This document shows, in pieces, positions 1-8,663 of a stretch of DNA of 64,000 bases. Below the pieces are notes generated by a model. That model worked only from the letters and a program-made list of their open reading frames with translations. It was not told the origin of the DNA and searched no databases. The DNA is taken from the NCBI GenBank assembly GCA_965227065.1, contig CBDDFN010000009.1, forward strand, positions 186,001-250,000, written 5' to 3'. How positions within the stretch are numbered: the first letter of the stretch is position 1; every line of letters begins with the position of its first letter. Made by a program: the position numbers and the translations under genes. The stretch is from CBDDFN01 sp965227065 (GTDB taxonomy: Bacteria; Pseudomonadota; Alphaproteobacteria; SPJN01).

Positions 1-93
1 AAAGTCCGAGGCCAGTTTGAAAGCAATCCCGCCTTCGGTTTTTTCGGGCCGGGCGGGACGATGGGGTTCGAATGTGTAGGTATCGACGGTCAT
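1..93 (-). CDS. uvrB: Probable UvrB (excinuclease ABC subunit B), N-terminal fragment
   Basis: The first 31 codons of a minus-strand gene run off the left edge. The visible peptide is a short charged leader followed by GGIAFKLASDF, which resembles the start of alphaproteobacterial UvrB, where a basic leader precedes FKLxSD(F/Y) and then the PAGDQPTAI motif, here outside the window. UvrB is the DNA-damage-verifying helicase of nucleotide excision repair. Only 31 residues are visible, so the call rests on a short motif. The gene is divergent from aspB. I saw no convincing alphaproteobacterial SOS box (GTTC-N7-GTTC) in the 145-base gap. Confidence 0.5.
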   Translation of the reverse strand, partial: MTVDTYTFEPHRPARPEKTEGGIAFKLASDF

Positions 94-137
94 GGCGCCA
101 ACCATAACGTCTGGGCGCAAAAATGGGAGGCGGAATT

Positions 138-169
138 GACGCATCCGGCGTACAGACGGTTGATGCGTC
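138..169. repeat. Inverted repeat in uvrB-aspB divergent region
   Basis: GACGCATC (138-145) and GATGCGTC (162-169) form perfect 8-base arms around a 16-base loop, in the 145-base gap between two divergent genes. It could be an operator or an RNA hairpin in the aspB leader. Nothing else in 94-238 stands out apart from a weak AAAGG ribosome site near 224. Confidence 0.4.
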
Positions 170-238
170 CGGCTGCTGGGCGTACGACTCGGGATTGCCC
201 GACTGTCCGGGCGGACCAAGAATAAAGGCCAACAGATT

Positions 239-1444
239 ATGGCGTTTCTGTCAGATGCGTTGAAGCGTGTGAAGCCCTCGGCAACCATTGCCGTCACCCA
301 GAAGGCGCGCGAGCTGAAAGCCGCGGGCCGCGATGTCATTTCGCTCGGTGCCGGTGAGCCGGACTTTGACACTCCCGACAGTATCAAACAGGCCGCGATT
401 GCGGCGATCGAAGCGGGTGACACAAAATATACCGCTGTCGATGGCACCCCTGCGCTCAAAGCCGCCATTGTCGAAAAATTCAAACGTGAAAACGGCCTCA
501 GCTACACCGCCGATCAGATCAGCGTATCCACCGGCGGCAAGCAGGTGCTTTATAACGCGCTGATGGCGACGCTCAATCCCGGAGACGAGGTTGTGATCCC
601 CGCGCCCTATTGGGTCAGCTATCCCGATATGGTGGCGCTGGCGGGCGGCACGCCCGTGTCTGTGGAAGCGGGTGCCGAAACCGGCTTTAAACTCACGCCC
701 GACGTGCTTGAGGCGGCGATTACCGACAAGACCAAATGGCTGATCTTTAACAGCCCGTCCAACCCGTCAGGTGCCGCCTATTCGCGCGATGAGCTCAAGG
801 CGCTGACCGATGTGCTGATGAAGCATCCCCATGTCTGGATCATGACCGATGATATGTATGAGCATCTGGTTTATGACGATTTTGAATTTGTGACGGTGGC
901 GCAAGTTGAGCCGGGCCTTTATGACCGCACGCTGACCGTGAACGGCGTGTCCAAAGCCTATGCCATGACCGGCTGGCGCATCGGCTATGCCGGTGGACCC
1001 AAAGAGCTGATCAAGGCGATGGCGAAAATCCAGTCGCAGTCGACCTCGAACCCCAGTTCGGTCAGTCAGGCCGCGGCAACCGCCGCGCTGGCCGGTCCGC
1101 AGGATTTCATTGCCGAGCGCGCGGCCGTTTTCAAGGACCGGCGCGACCTTGTGGTGTCGATGCTCAATCAGGCTGACGGGCTGTCCTGTCCGACGCCAGA
1201 AGGGGCGTTTTACGTCTATCCGTCCTGCGCGGGCACCATCGGCAAGAAAACTGCTGGCGGCGTTGAAATTGCGTCGGATGAGGATTTCGCCCGCGAACTG
1301 CTCGAAGCCGAGGGCGTGGCGGTGGTGCATGGCGCAGCCTTTGGCCTGTCGCCCCATTTCCGCATTTCCTACGCAACCTCGACCGAGGCGCTTGAGGAAG
1401 CCTGCACCCGCATTCAACGGTTCTGCGGTAGCCTTAAGTCATAA
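239..1444 (+). CDS. aspB: Class I PLP-dependent aspartate aminotransferase
   Basis: A 401-residue fold-type I aminotransferase that interconverts aspartate/2-oxoglutarate and oxaloacetate/glutamate, probably cytosolic. Family signatures are clear: SLGAGEPDFDTP near the N-terminus, NSPSNPSG around residue 170, and SKAYAMTGWRIGYAGG with the PLP Schiff-base lysine at about residue 239. FRISYATS near the C-terminus carries the arginine that binds the substrate carboxylate. Length is normal for the AspB/AspC subgroup Ib. The ATG at 239 has only a modest AAAGG upstream, but the protein starts in the usual place. Related enzymes accept aromatic amino acids or prephenate, so the exact substrate range is open. 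It is probably a single-gene unit. Confidence 0.93.
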   Translation: MAFLSDALKRVKPSATIAVTQKARELKAAGRDVISLGAGEPDFDTPDSIKQAAIAAIEAGDTKYTAVDGTPALKAAIVEKFKRENGLSYTADQISVSTGGKQVLYNALMATLNPGDEVVIPAPYWVSYPDMVALAGGTPVSVEAGAETGFKLTPDVLEAAITDKTKWLIFNSPSNPSGAAYSRDELKALTDVLMKHPHVWIMTDDMYEHLVYDDFEFVTVAQVEPGLYDRTLTVNGVSKAYAMTGWRIGYAGGPKELIKAMAKIQSQSTSNPSSVSQAAATAALAGPQDFIAERAAVFKDRRDLVVSMLNQADGLSCPTPEGAFYVYPSCAGTIGKKTAGGVEIASDEDFARELLEAEGVAVVHGAAFGLSPHFRISYATSTEALEEACTRIQRFCGSLKS

Positions 1445-1451
1445 ACGTCAT

Positions 1452-1606
1452 CGTCATGCCGGGCGACCCAAATAAAGTTTGGGGAGGCCCGGAATCTGTC
1501 GGCACCGAATTGCGTTCTGCACCGTATGGACGGGTTTGATTGCATCACGACCAGATTCCGGTCTTCCGCCCCCTGAAAGGTTCAGGGTGCGCAAACCGGA
1601 ATGACG
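1452..1606 (-). repeat. Dispersed nested inverted repeat, copy 1
   Basis: Read on the minus strand, this starts GTCATTCCGG and ends CCGGCATGACG, with an inner pair CCGGAATCTGG / CAGATTCCGG. It shares long blocks with the copy at 27357-27499 (GGGGGCGGAAGACCGGAATC, CGGTGCAGAACG, GTGCCGACAGATTC) and the same architecture with 39763-39870. It lies between aspB and msrP. Such GTCATTCCGG...CCGGAATGAC elements are common intergenic repeats in alphaproteobacteria. The remaining bases to 1696 hold only the msrP leader. Confidence 0.85.
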
Positions 1607-1696
1607 CCCCAAAGGACAATAGCGCGCCTCACAAGCGCTTGATTGGCACGTCATCGCGATCTCGGCTTAAGGTATGGGCCGAGATGGAGGTCTGTC

Positions 1697-2656
1697 ATGC
1701 TGATCAAGAACAAGCGCGCGTGGGAAATTCCCGAATGCGAAGCCACCCCGGAACATATTTACTGGTCGCGCCGCGACTGGATTAAGGCTGCCGGGGTTGC
1801 GGTTGCAGGTTCCATCCTGCCGCCGGGCATTGCGCTGGCGAGCGAAGACACCAGCGCCGGGCTTTATCCCGCCCCGCGCAATGAGGCCTACACGCTGGAC
1901 CGTGACCTCACCCGCGAAGAAATCGCGACCAGCTACAATAATTTCTACGAATTCGGCTCGCACAAGCAGATTGCAGAACGTGCGCAAGACCTCAAAACCC
2001 GGCCCTGGACGGTCAAGATTGACGGCATGGTCGACAATGCGATGGAACTCGACATTGATGATCTGTTGAAAAAGGTCACGCTGGAAGAACGGCTCTACCG
2101 CTTCCGCTGTGTCGAAGCCTGGGCAATGGCGGTGCCGTGGACGGGCTTTCCGATGGCTGATCTCGTCAAAATGGCGGGTCCGCAATCGGGCGCAAAATAT
2201 GTCCGCATGGAAACGTTCCTGGACCCCAAAGTGGCGCGTGGTCAGAAACAGCGTTGGTACCCCTGGCCCTATGTGGAGGCGCTGACGCTGGAAGAGGCAA
2301 CCAATGAGATGGCTTTCATGGTGACGGGGCTCTACGGCAAGCCCTTGCCCAAGCAGAACGGCGCCCCCTTGCGGCTGGCTGTGCCGTGGAAGTTTGGCTT
2401 CAAAAATATCAAATCGATCGTTCGGTTCACCTTTACCGATGAGAAGCCAACAAGTTTCTGGGAAGACATTCAGCCCAGCGAATATGGCTTCTGGGCGAAT
2501 GTGAACCCCGAAGTCCCCCATCCTCGCTGGAGCCAGGCGTCAGAGCAACTGATCGGCACGATCAAGCGGCGCAAGACCTTGTTGTTCAACGGCTATGAAG
2601 AGCAGGTCGCCCATCTCTACAAGGATATGAAGCAAGGCGATTATCTCTACCGCTAG
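1697..2656 (+). CDS. msrP: Protein-methionine-sulfoxide reductase catalytic subunit MsrP (YedY)
   Basis: A 319-residue molybdopterin oxidoreductase of the sulfite-oxidase fold that repairs oxidised methionines in periplasmic proteins. The N-terminus carries a twin-arginine export signal, SRRDWIKAAG at about residues 24-33, followed by a hydrophobic stretch. The molybdenum-ligand cysteine is in YRFRCVEAW at about residue 138. PWKFGFKNIKSI and the C-terminal YLYR are typical of the family. I chose the ATG at 1697 because GGAGG lies 6 bases upstream and the Tat signal then sits normally; an upstream in-frame ATG at 1643 would add 18 unlikely residues. The haem membrane partner MsrQ, often adjacent, is not next to it here. 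Confidence 0.93.
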   Translation: MLIKNKRAWEIPECEATPEHIYWSRRDWIKAAGVAVAGSILPPGIALASEDTSAGLYPAPRNEAYTLDRDLTREEIATSYNNFYEFGSHKQIAERAQDLKTRPWTVKIDGMVDNAMELDIDDLLKKVTLEERLYRFRCVEAWAMAVPWTGFPMADLVKMAGPQSGAKYVRMETFLDPKVARGQKQRWYPWPYVEALTLEEATNEMAFMVTGLYGKPLPKQNGAPLRLAVPWKFGFKNIKSIVRFTFTDEKPTSFWEDIQPSEYGFWANVNPEVPHPRWSQASEQLIGTIKRRKTLLFNGYEEQVAHLYKDMKQGDYLYR

Positions 2657-2713
2657 GCCACCGGGTTCGGTAGGCTCCCTCCCGACAGTCCTGTTTTTTC
2701 GGGGGAGGCTCTC

Positions 2714-3889
2714 ATGTGGAAATGGATCGCCATTGGTCTGGGCGTGCTGATCGTTGTGGTCGGCATTGGTCTGGTTGTGCTGCAAGAAGTGGGCATGGCC
2801 ATGCTTTATAAGCCTGATACCGAATTTGCCGAGCATGAGCCCTGGCCTGCGCCGGACTATTCAGACCCCAAAAGCTGGTCGGCGCTGCCTGGCCGCGATG
2901 ACGCTGCCGATGCGCTGCCCGAAGGGGTGGATGCGGTTCCCGAAGCCCAGCGGCTGGCAGATGTGTTTTATGTACATCCCACGGTGAATTTCAGCACCGA
3001 CCGCTGGAACGGCAAGGTGGGTGACCCCGAGCTTGATATGCTGGTGGATCAGTTGCCGGTCAAATCGCAAGCCAGCGCGTTCAATGGTTGTTGCCGGGTG
3101 TCGGCGCCGCGCTACCGTCAGGCAACCTTTTACACATTTATGGAAGACAAGCCCTCCAACATCGCCGCGATTGATCTGGCCTATCAGGATGTGGCGCGCG
3201 CCTTTGATTATTTTGTCGGCACGCTGGAGCCGGGCCGCCCGATCATTCTGGCGAGCCACAGCCAGGGCAGCCATCATCTGGCGCGTCTGTTGGCCGAACG
3301 TGTGTCGGGAACCGCGATCGCGGAACGTGTTGTGGCCGTCTATATGATCGGTATCGGCTTTCCAGTTGAGGCCGTTGCAAAGAATGCCCCTGATTTCCCG
3401 GTCTGCCAAAGCGCTGATGACACAGGCTGCATCATCCATTGGGACACCTATTGGGAGAACGGCAATCCAGACATCAATTATCGCGGATTGCCCAAATGGA
3501 TCGATGGAAAATATCAGCACCCCGAAGATGCCACCGGCGTGTGTGTCAATCCGCTGACCTGGACCAGCGAGAAGGGCGAGAAGTCCGATCATGCCGGGGC
3601 CGGCCGGGTTGATCCGGGCGCGTTTGCCGATGTGTTCACGGGCGGATCGGCCCCGGAGGCGGGGTCTGAAAGCCATTTGGGGCCCATCATTCCCAATCTG
3701 ACCGAGGCATGGTGTGCGCGCGGCTTTTTGTGGGTGCCCGACAATGATCATGAGGCGTTTCAGACGCTGCGTATCCCCGGCGGCAGTTTGCACCTGCTTG
3801 ATTACGCCTTGTTCTGGAAAGACATTCACGACAATGCCAGCGTAAGGGTGAATGCCTTCATCGCTGCGCAGGCGAACGCATTGAGGTAA
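2714..3889 (+). CDS. DUF3089 alpha/beta-hydrolase, paralogue 1
   Basis: A 391-residue protein with an N-terminal hydrophobic anchor (about residues 3-25) and a DUF3089 domain, an alpha/beta-hydrolase family of unknown physiological role. Landmarks shared with the next two genes are ADVFYVHPT, NGCCRVSAPRYRQ, the nucleophile elbow ASHSQGS with the likely catalytic Ser at about 183, a DTGC pair, GVCVNPLTW and a late GSLHLLDYALFW with a candidate catalytic His. The anchor implies a periplasmic or outer-leaflet enzyme. GGGGGAGG precedes the ATG. First of three tandem paralogues in one probable operon; an esterase or lipase role is inferred from the fold only. Confidence 0.8.
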   Translation: MWKWIAIGLGVLIVVVGIGLVVLQEVGMAMLYKPDTEFAEHEPWPAPDYSDPKSWSALPGRDDAADALPEGVDAVPEAQRLADVFYVHPTVNFSTDRWNGKVGDPELDMLVDQLPVKSQASAFNGCCRVSAPRYRQATFYTFMEDKPSNIAAIDLAYQDVARAFDYFVGTLEPGRPIILASHSQGSHHLARLLAERVSGTAIAERVVAVYMIGIGFPVEAVAKNAPDFPVCQSADDTGCIIHWDTYWENGNPDINYRGLPKWIDGKYQHPEDATGVCVNPLTWTSEKGEKSDHAGAGRVDPGAFADVFTGGSAPEAGSESHLGPIIPNLTEAWCARGFLWVPDNDHEAFQTLRIPGGSLHLLDYALFWKDIHDNASVRVNAFIAAQANALR

Positions 3890-3896
3890 GTGTGTC

Positions 3897-5051
3897 ATGG
3901 CCCGATGGCTGGTTGCGGGGTTCATTCTCCTGCTTGTTCTGTTTGGTGTTGCCATCGCCTATCAGGATGTCCTGATTTATTATTTCGGCACGAAACCGCC
4001 GCAAGCGTTTAACGACACCGACCAGCCCTTGCCGCCCGATTATCGGCAGACGGGAAGCTGGGCGGCGCGGCCGGGCATGGACGGCTTGAACTACGCTGAA
4101 ATGCTGCCGGCGGGGGTTGATCACGTTCCAATGCGGGACCGGGCGGCCGATGTGTTTTATGTGCATGGCACTTCGGTTTTCCTGCCTGTGTGGAACGCCA
4201 CGCTGGATCACACCGACACCAATTGGCGAACCGACAGTTTCGGTCTGGTTCAGCAAGCCAACGTGTTCAACGCCTGTTGCCGGGTGTTTGCGCCGCGCTA
4301 CCGGCAGTCGGGCCTGTTCAGCTTTGTTGACGGCGGTGAAGATGGCCGCCGGGCCGTCTCTCTCGCCTATGACGATGTGCGCGACGCTTTCCTGCATTAC
4401 CTGTCGGTGGTCGATGAGGACCGGCCATTTATTTTGGCGGGACACAGCCAGGGCGCGGCTCATATTCTGCGCCTGCTTTCGGAGCTGGTGGAAGGCACGC
4501 CGCTCGAAAAACGGCTGGTGGCCGTTTATGCCATTGGCTATTGGCTGCCCGACGATTTTTATCCCCGCCTGTCCAGGACACCGGTGTGTGAAAGCCCTGC
4601 CGATACGGGCTGTGTGGTGAGCTGGGATACGTTCATGGAAGGGGGCGAGCGAAGCATCGCCACACCGCGAATGGGGGTGTTCGCAGACGGGGCATACGGG
4701 CCGAAGGCTGAAGGCAGGGGGCTGTGCATCAATCCTGTCAGCTGGATGCGCAATGGCGAGACATCAAAGGAGGAGCATCAGGGCGGCTTGCCAATGGGCT
4801 TTATGACCGCAGATGCCAATCCTGATCCGGCCCCGTACCGGGCGTTTGAGCTGGTGCCGGTTTTGCCTGCCCATACTTATGCAAGGTGCGCCGACGACGG
4901 GGGGCTGATTGTCTCACCCGATATTGACCCGCATTTCCGGGTTGCCGAGATGCCCGGCAAGTCGCTGCACCCGATGGATTTCAGCCTGTTCTGGGCCGAT
5001 ATCCGGGCCAATGCGGTGCTGCGCAGCCGCACCTTTGTGCAAGGAGAGTAG
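3897..5051 (+). CDS. DUF3089 alpha/beta-hydrolase, paralogue 2
   Basis: 384 residues, colinear with its two neighbours: a hydrophobic N-terminal segment (about 3-22), ADVFYVHGTS, NACCRVFAPRYRQ, the nucleophile motif AGHSQGA with Ser at about 184, a DTGCVVSWD loop, GLCINPVSW and KSLHPMDFSLFW. The ATG lies 7 bases after the previous stop, with GAGGTAA upstream, so the genes are co-transcribed. Alignable along the whole length but clearly diverged, indicating old duplications. The conserved cysteine pairs (CC near residue 127, plus two single Cys) suit disulfides in an exported enzyme. Substrate unknown. Confidence 0.8.
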   Translation: MARWLVAGFILLLVLFGVAIAYQDVLIYYFGTKPPQAFNDTDQPLPPDYRQTGSWAARPGMDGLNYAEMLPAGVDHVPMRDRAADVFYVHGTSVFLPVWNATLDHTDTNWRTDSFGLVQQANVFNACCRVFAPRYRQSGLFSFVDGGEDGRRAVSLAYDDVRDAFLHYLSVVDEDRPFILAGHSQGAAHILRLLSELVEGTPLEKRLVAVYAIGYWLPDDFYPRLSRTPVCESPADTGCVVSWDTFMEGGERSIATPRMGVFADGAYGPKAEGRGLCINPVSWMRNGETSKEEHQGGLPMGFMTADANPDPAPYRAFELVPVLPAHTYARCADDGGLIVSPDIDPHFRVAEMPGKSLHPMDFSLFWADIRANAVLRSRTFVQGE

Positions 5052-5056
5052 CCTTC

Positions 5057-6211
5057 ATGTTTCGCGTGTCCGCCCGTACTTTGCTGCGTTTGTTTGGCCT
5101 TGCTGTTGTGCTGGGTCTTGTCGCGCTTTATGCGGCCTGGACGTTCCGCTTTGAGCTGCTTGAGCAACGTGTGGCGGTGACCAAGCCATTTCGTGCCGAA
5201 GAAGCACCTGCCGCGCCTGATTATGATGATCCACGCTATTGGTCGGCCTGGCCGGGCAAGCCTGGTTTTGCAGCGCTTGTGCCGCGTGACTTGACCCCGC
5301 TGCCTGAAGCGGCGCGCAAGGCTGATGTGTTTTATGTTCATGCCACAACGCTGGACCGGGCGAGCGCATGGAATGCAAGCCTTGATGATGCAGTAATCAA
5401 TGAGGTGACCGATCAGCTTTACACCGCGCGCCATGCCAGCGTGTTCAATTCCTGCTGCCGTATCTTTGTGCCGCGCTGGCGTCAGGCAACCTTGTTTGCC
5501 TCGCGCCGTCATACCGCCGACACGGCGGCGGCGATGGCGCTGGCTTATCGGGATGTCGAAGCGGCCTTTGAGCGGTTCTTGGAAGAGATTGGCGACCGGC
5601 CGTTCATTCTGGCAAGCCACAGCCAGGGCAGCCTTCACATGGAACGGCTGCTTGCCACCAAGGTTGCGGGTAGCCCGCTCGAACAAAGGCTGATCGTGGC
5701 TTACATGATCGGCTATTGGACGCCCGAACGCATCGCCGCAAAAGCGTTCCCCAGCCTGCCGGTCTGTGAAAGCGCGGCGCAAACCATGTGCGTGGTCAGT
5801 TGGGACAGCTATGGCGAGGGCCGAACGCCTTTTGAGAAGGTTGATGTGTTCGGCCATTGGGATGGCGAACGCTACGCGCCCGGAGGCGAGGGCAAATCCA
5901 TTTGCGTCAATCCGCTGAGTTGGGAAAAAGATGGCGGCCCGGCGGATGCCGCCTCCAACAAGGGTGCGCTTGCGGTGGATTATGATCTTGCCCGTACCAT
6001 TGGGCCGGGCGTGACGTCACTTCCCCCGCTGCAAAAGGGTCTGGTTTCAGCGCAATGCCGCGCGGGCCGCCTTTACGTGCCGGTACAGGATGGCCTGTTC
6101 GCCTACAAGGTGACGATGCCGAGCTATCACCGCTTCGACTGGGGCTTTTTCTATGGTGACCTGTGGGCCAATGCAGCACTGCGCACCGATGCGTGGCTGG
6201 CAGCCCGCTAG
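5057..6211 (+). CDS. DUF3089 alpha/beta-hydrolase, paralogue 3
   Basis: 384 residues with the same plan: N-terminal hydrophobic anchor, ADVFYVHATT, NSCCRIFVPRWRQ, nucleophile motif ASHSQGS with Ser at about 189, MCVVSWDSY, SICVNPLSW, and a late PSYHRFDWGFFY carrying the candidate His. It has AAGGAGAG upstream and begins 5 bases after the preceding stop. Its TAG shares the palindrome CTAG (6208-6211) with the stop of the convergent receptor gene, leaving no room for a terminator. Position and paralogy tie it to the hydrolase triplet; a link to the receptors opposite is inference. Confidence 0.8.
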   Translation: MFRVSARTLLRLFGLAVVLGLVALYAAWTFRFELLEQRVAVTKPFRAEEAPAAPDYDDPRYWSAWPGKPGFAALVPRDLTPLPEAARKADVFYVHATTLDRASAWNASLDDAVINEVTDQLYTARHASVFNSCCRIFVPRWRQATLFASRRHTADTAAAMALAYRDVEAAFERFLEEIGDRPFILASHSQGSLHMERLLATKVAGSPLEQRLIVAYMIGYWTPERIAAKAFPSLPVCESAAQTMCVVSWDSYGEGRTPFEKVDVFGHWDGERYAPGGEGKSICVNPLSWEKDGGPADAASNKGALAVDYDLARTIGPGVTSLPPLQKGLVSAQCRAGRLYVPVQDGLFAYKVTMPSYHRFDWGFFYGDLWANAALRTDAWLAAR

Positions 6212-8628
6212 AAGGTCACATTCGCCTGAACGATAAGTGTGCGGGGATCGCCGGCACGCGCCCAGTGGCTGCCATTGAACAATGGCACATCAAAGCCGCG
6301 GATTTTGATGGTTTTGTCGAAAGCGTTTTTGAGAAAGACGCTGGCGCTCCACCAGCCGTCCAGAGATTTGAGAGAGGCCCGGAAGTTGACCCGGTAATAG
6401 GCATCCTGGCTGTCAAACTCGTCGAGATCGGCTTGCAGATATTGCTTGCCCTGGAAATACAGATCGCCGCCGACAATTAACTCAATGGGCCAATCAAACA
6501 GCAGGGTGGTGTAGTCGACAATGACGGTCAGCTGATAGCGCGGTGCGCCCAGCCGCTCGCCGGTCAGATCACAAAAACCGCTTTGCCCGGCCTGACAGGG
6601 GCCGTTTTCATATTCGGTATAGTAAGCATCAAGGAAGGAGGCCGAGCCGCCCAAGAAGAAGCCCCACGGCAGGACGGCGCCGCCTTCGATCTCAACCCCC
6701 TGGCTCACGCTGGCGGCGGCATTTTCAACAATCGGGGCAAGCCCGTTGAAAATGAAAGTTTGCAGATCGGTGAATTCGGTACGGAACAGCCCGACATTGA
6801 CCCGGCCCACGCCGTCTAGAAAATCAGCCTTGAACCCCAGTTCATATGTGTCCGATTGCTCGGGCTCAAACTCGATCTCTTCGGCCGTGAGCGCCTGCGT
6901 GTTAAAGCCGCCCGATTTGAAACCGCGCGCATAGGTGGCGTAGACATTGATATTGTCCGTGGCGCGCCAGATGACCGACAGCTTGGGTGAAAATTCAGAC
7001 TCGCGCCGGAACAGGTCGTCTTCATTGATATTTTCAGCCCCCAGAATGGGCTGGATCAGCAAGCCTTCGCTAGGAATAGTGCCCAGTTCAAAGTTTTGCG
7101 CAAACTGGCTGCCTTCCTTGCGCTCCACCGAAATGCGCATTCCGGCGACGACCGAAATCCATGGCCGGATATGCCAGGTGAACTGGCCGAAGGCAGCGAC
7201 GCTTTGCGTGTCCTGGACGAGCGTGCCGTCGCGCTTCTCAACCGGCGCGCCGATATTGGGCGTATCAAGAATGCCGAGCAGAAGCGGACCAACAAGCGGG
7301 ATGGGGTTGAGTATGTCATCCAGAACAAGGCCCAAAGTGCCGCCCAGATTGTCGATCTTGCCGACACTGATATTGGTGTCGGCATCAAGGTGCGACCGGA
7401 ACAGATAGACCCCGCCGATAAATTCGCCATCGCCCCAGCTTCCGAAATTGGTATCTCCCGCGACGCGCAGCTCCAGCGAGCTTTGGTCATAGAGCTGGAG
7501 CTCCTCAAGAAAGATCACCGGAACGGGAGAGAAATCGCCATCGACGAAATTGTCCCGGTCGAACTGTGAATGGTGGCCGATCAAATCAAAGCTGAGGTCA
7601 AACAGCTCAAACTTTGCCTTGGCAGTGAAGTCTTTGTTGATTTGAAGGCTTTTGGACTGTTGATCCTGGGAGCCTTGCCGGTCAAGCCGCGTTTCAAACT
7701 CAGGATCAAAAATCTCGGACAAGACACCCAGGCCGCTTCCCACCCGATCAATCTCAAAGCCCGCACCTTGCGGTGTGTCGTAACGGTTATAAACAGCCGT
7801 CAGCACCAGTTCAGCGGTGTCTGAAAATGTGAACTTGACCTTGCCGCGCACCAGATCCTGGGTGAACCGGCCATCATTCATGTCCAGAAACGAATTGTAG
7901 AAAAAACCTTCGCGTTCAGAATGGGTGGCAGCGATCCGCACTGAAACGAAATCCTCGATGATCGGGATATTGCCGACAATGGTGCCGGCAAGTTTTTGAT
8001 AGGTGCCGATCTCGCCAGTCAGGCTGGCTTCATACTCTTCATGAGGGTCTTCGGTGCGAACGGTCAGCGCACCGGCAATCGTGTTCTTGCCAAACAAAGT
8101 GCCTTGAGGGCCGCGCAGAACCTCGATCTGTTTCACGTCGAGAAAGGCCATAGAGAGATAGTGCAGCCGACCATAATAGACATCATCAATAATCAGTCCG
8201 ACGGACTGTTCAAAGCCTTCCAGCTGGCCAGAGCCGAGCCCGCGAATGGCGACCTCGTTAAACACGCCGCCTGAGACCACGGTGAGATTGGGGGTGTATT
8301 TCGACAGATCGGAAAAGTCTTGAATGTTCTGGTCTTTGAGCGCTTCACCCGAAACGGCGGACACCGAAATCGGCACCTCGCGAATGTCTTGCTCTTTCTT
8401 CTGGGCGGTGACGATGATTTCGTCGAGGCCCCGGCGCCTGGCCCGGTCATCGCCTTCAGCAAGGGTTTGGACGGACTTCGATTCGGGGTCGAGTGTGCTG
8501 CCAAAAGTTGAGCCTTGCGCGTCCTGAGCCCTGACAGGCAAGGCTGTGGCGGTGACGGTGAGGGCCGCTGCGGTCAGCACCAACGCTGCGCGGCGGTGAG
8601 AGGACAATGGAGGAAGTCTGAGACGCAT
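6208..8628 (-). CDS. TonB-dependent outer-membrane receptor, paralogue 3 (operon-distal)
   Basis: An 806-residue ligand-gated beta-barrel for active uptake across the outer membrane. It has a signal peptide, then a TonB-box-like RRGLDEIIVTAQKKEQD at about 63-79, the plug (SDLSKYTPNL, VLRGPQGTLFGKNT), and a 22-strand barrel ending in phenylalanine (QANVTF). A Cys pair in an extracellular loop (NGPC...GFCDL) is conserved in all three paralogues. It is last in a three-gene minus-strand operon, 35 bases after its neighbour. No FecR-like anti-sigma or sigma gene is nearby. Substrate unknown: the plug and barrel resemble the many xenosiderophore, sugar and aromatic receptors of sphingomonads and relatives. 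Confidence 0.9.
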   Translation of the reverse strand: MRLRLPPLSSHRRAALVLTAAALTVTATALPVRAQDAQGSTFGSTLDPESKSVQTLAEGDDRARRRGLDEIIVTAQKKEQDIREVPISVSAVSGEALKDQNIQDFSDLSKYTPNLTVVSGGVFNEVAIRGLGSGQLEGFEQSVGLIIDDVYYGRLHYLSMAFLDVKQIEVLRGPQGTLFGKNTIAGALTVRTEDPHEEYEASLTGEIGTYQKLAGTIVGNIPIIEDFVSVRIAATHSEREGFFYNSFLDMNDGRFTQDLVRGKVKFTFSDTAELVLTAVYNRYDTPQGAGFEIDRVGSGLGVLSEIFDPEFETRLDRQGSQDQQSKSLQINKDFTAKAKFELFDLSFDLIGHHSQFDRDNFVDGDFSPVPVIFLEELQLYDQSSLELRVAGDTNFGSWGDGEFIGGVYLFRSHLDADTNISVGKIDNLGGTLGLVLDDILNPIPLVGPLLLGILDTPNIGAPVEKRDGTLVQDTQSVAAFGQFTWHIRPWISVVAGMRISVERKEGSQFAQNFELGTIPSEGLLIQPILGAENINEDDLFRRESEFSPKLSVIWRATDNINVYATYARGFKSGGFNTQALTAEEIEFEPEQSDTYELGFKADFLDGVGRVNVGLFRTEFTDLQTFIFNGLAPIVENAAASVSQGVEIEGGAVLPWGFFLGGSASFLDAYYTEYENGPCQAGQSGFCDLTGERLGAPRYQLTVIVDYTTLLFDWPIELIVGGDLYFQGKQYLQADLDEFDSQDAYYRVNFRASLKSLDGWWSASVFLKNAFDKTIKIRGFDVPLFNGSHWARAGDPRTLIVQANVTF

Positions 8629-8663
8629 ACCGAATTTCCTCGCTCAACGAAGGGCTCACCCTG

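Noticed and set aside
94..238. LexA (SOS) box for the probable uvrB
   Set aside because: No GTTC-N7-GTTC or GAAC-N7-GAAC pair found.
1454..1654. 66-codon minus-strand frame after aspB
   Set aside because: Lies inside the dispersed repeat; the related frame at 27195-27518 comes from the other copy. Not a gene.
4877..5857. 326-codon minus-strand frame over the hydrolases
   Set aside because: Antisense shadow; similar frames lie opposite the paralogues, and no protein motif appears.
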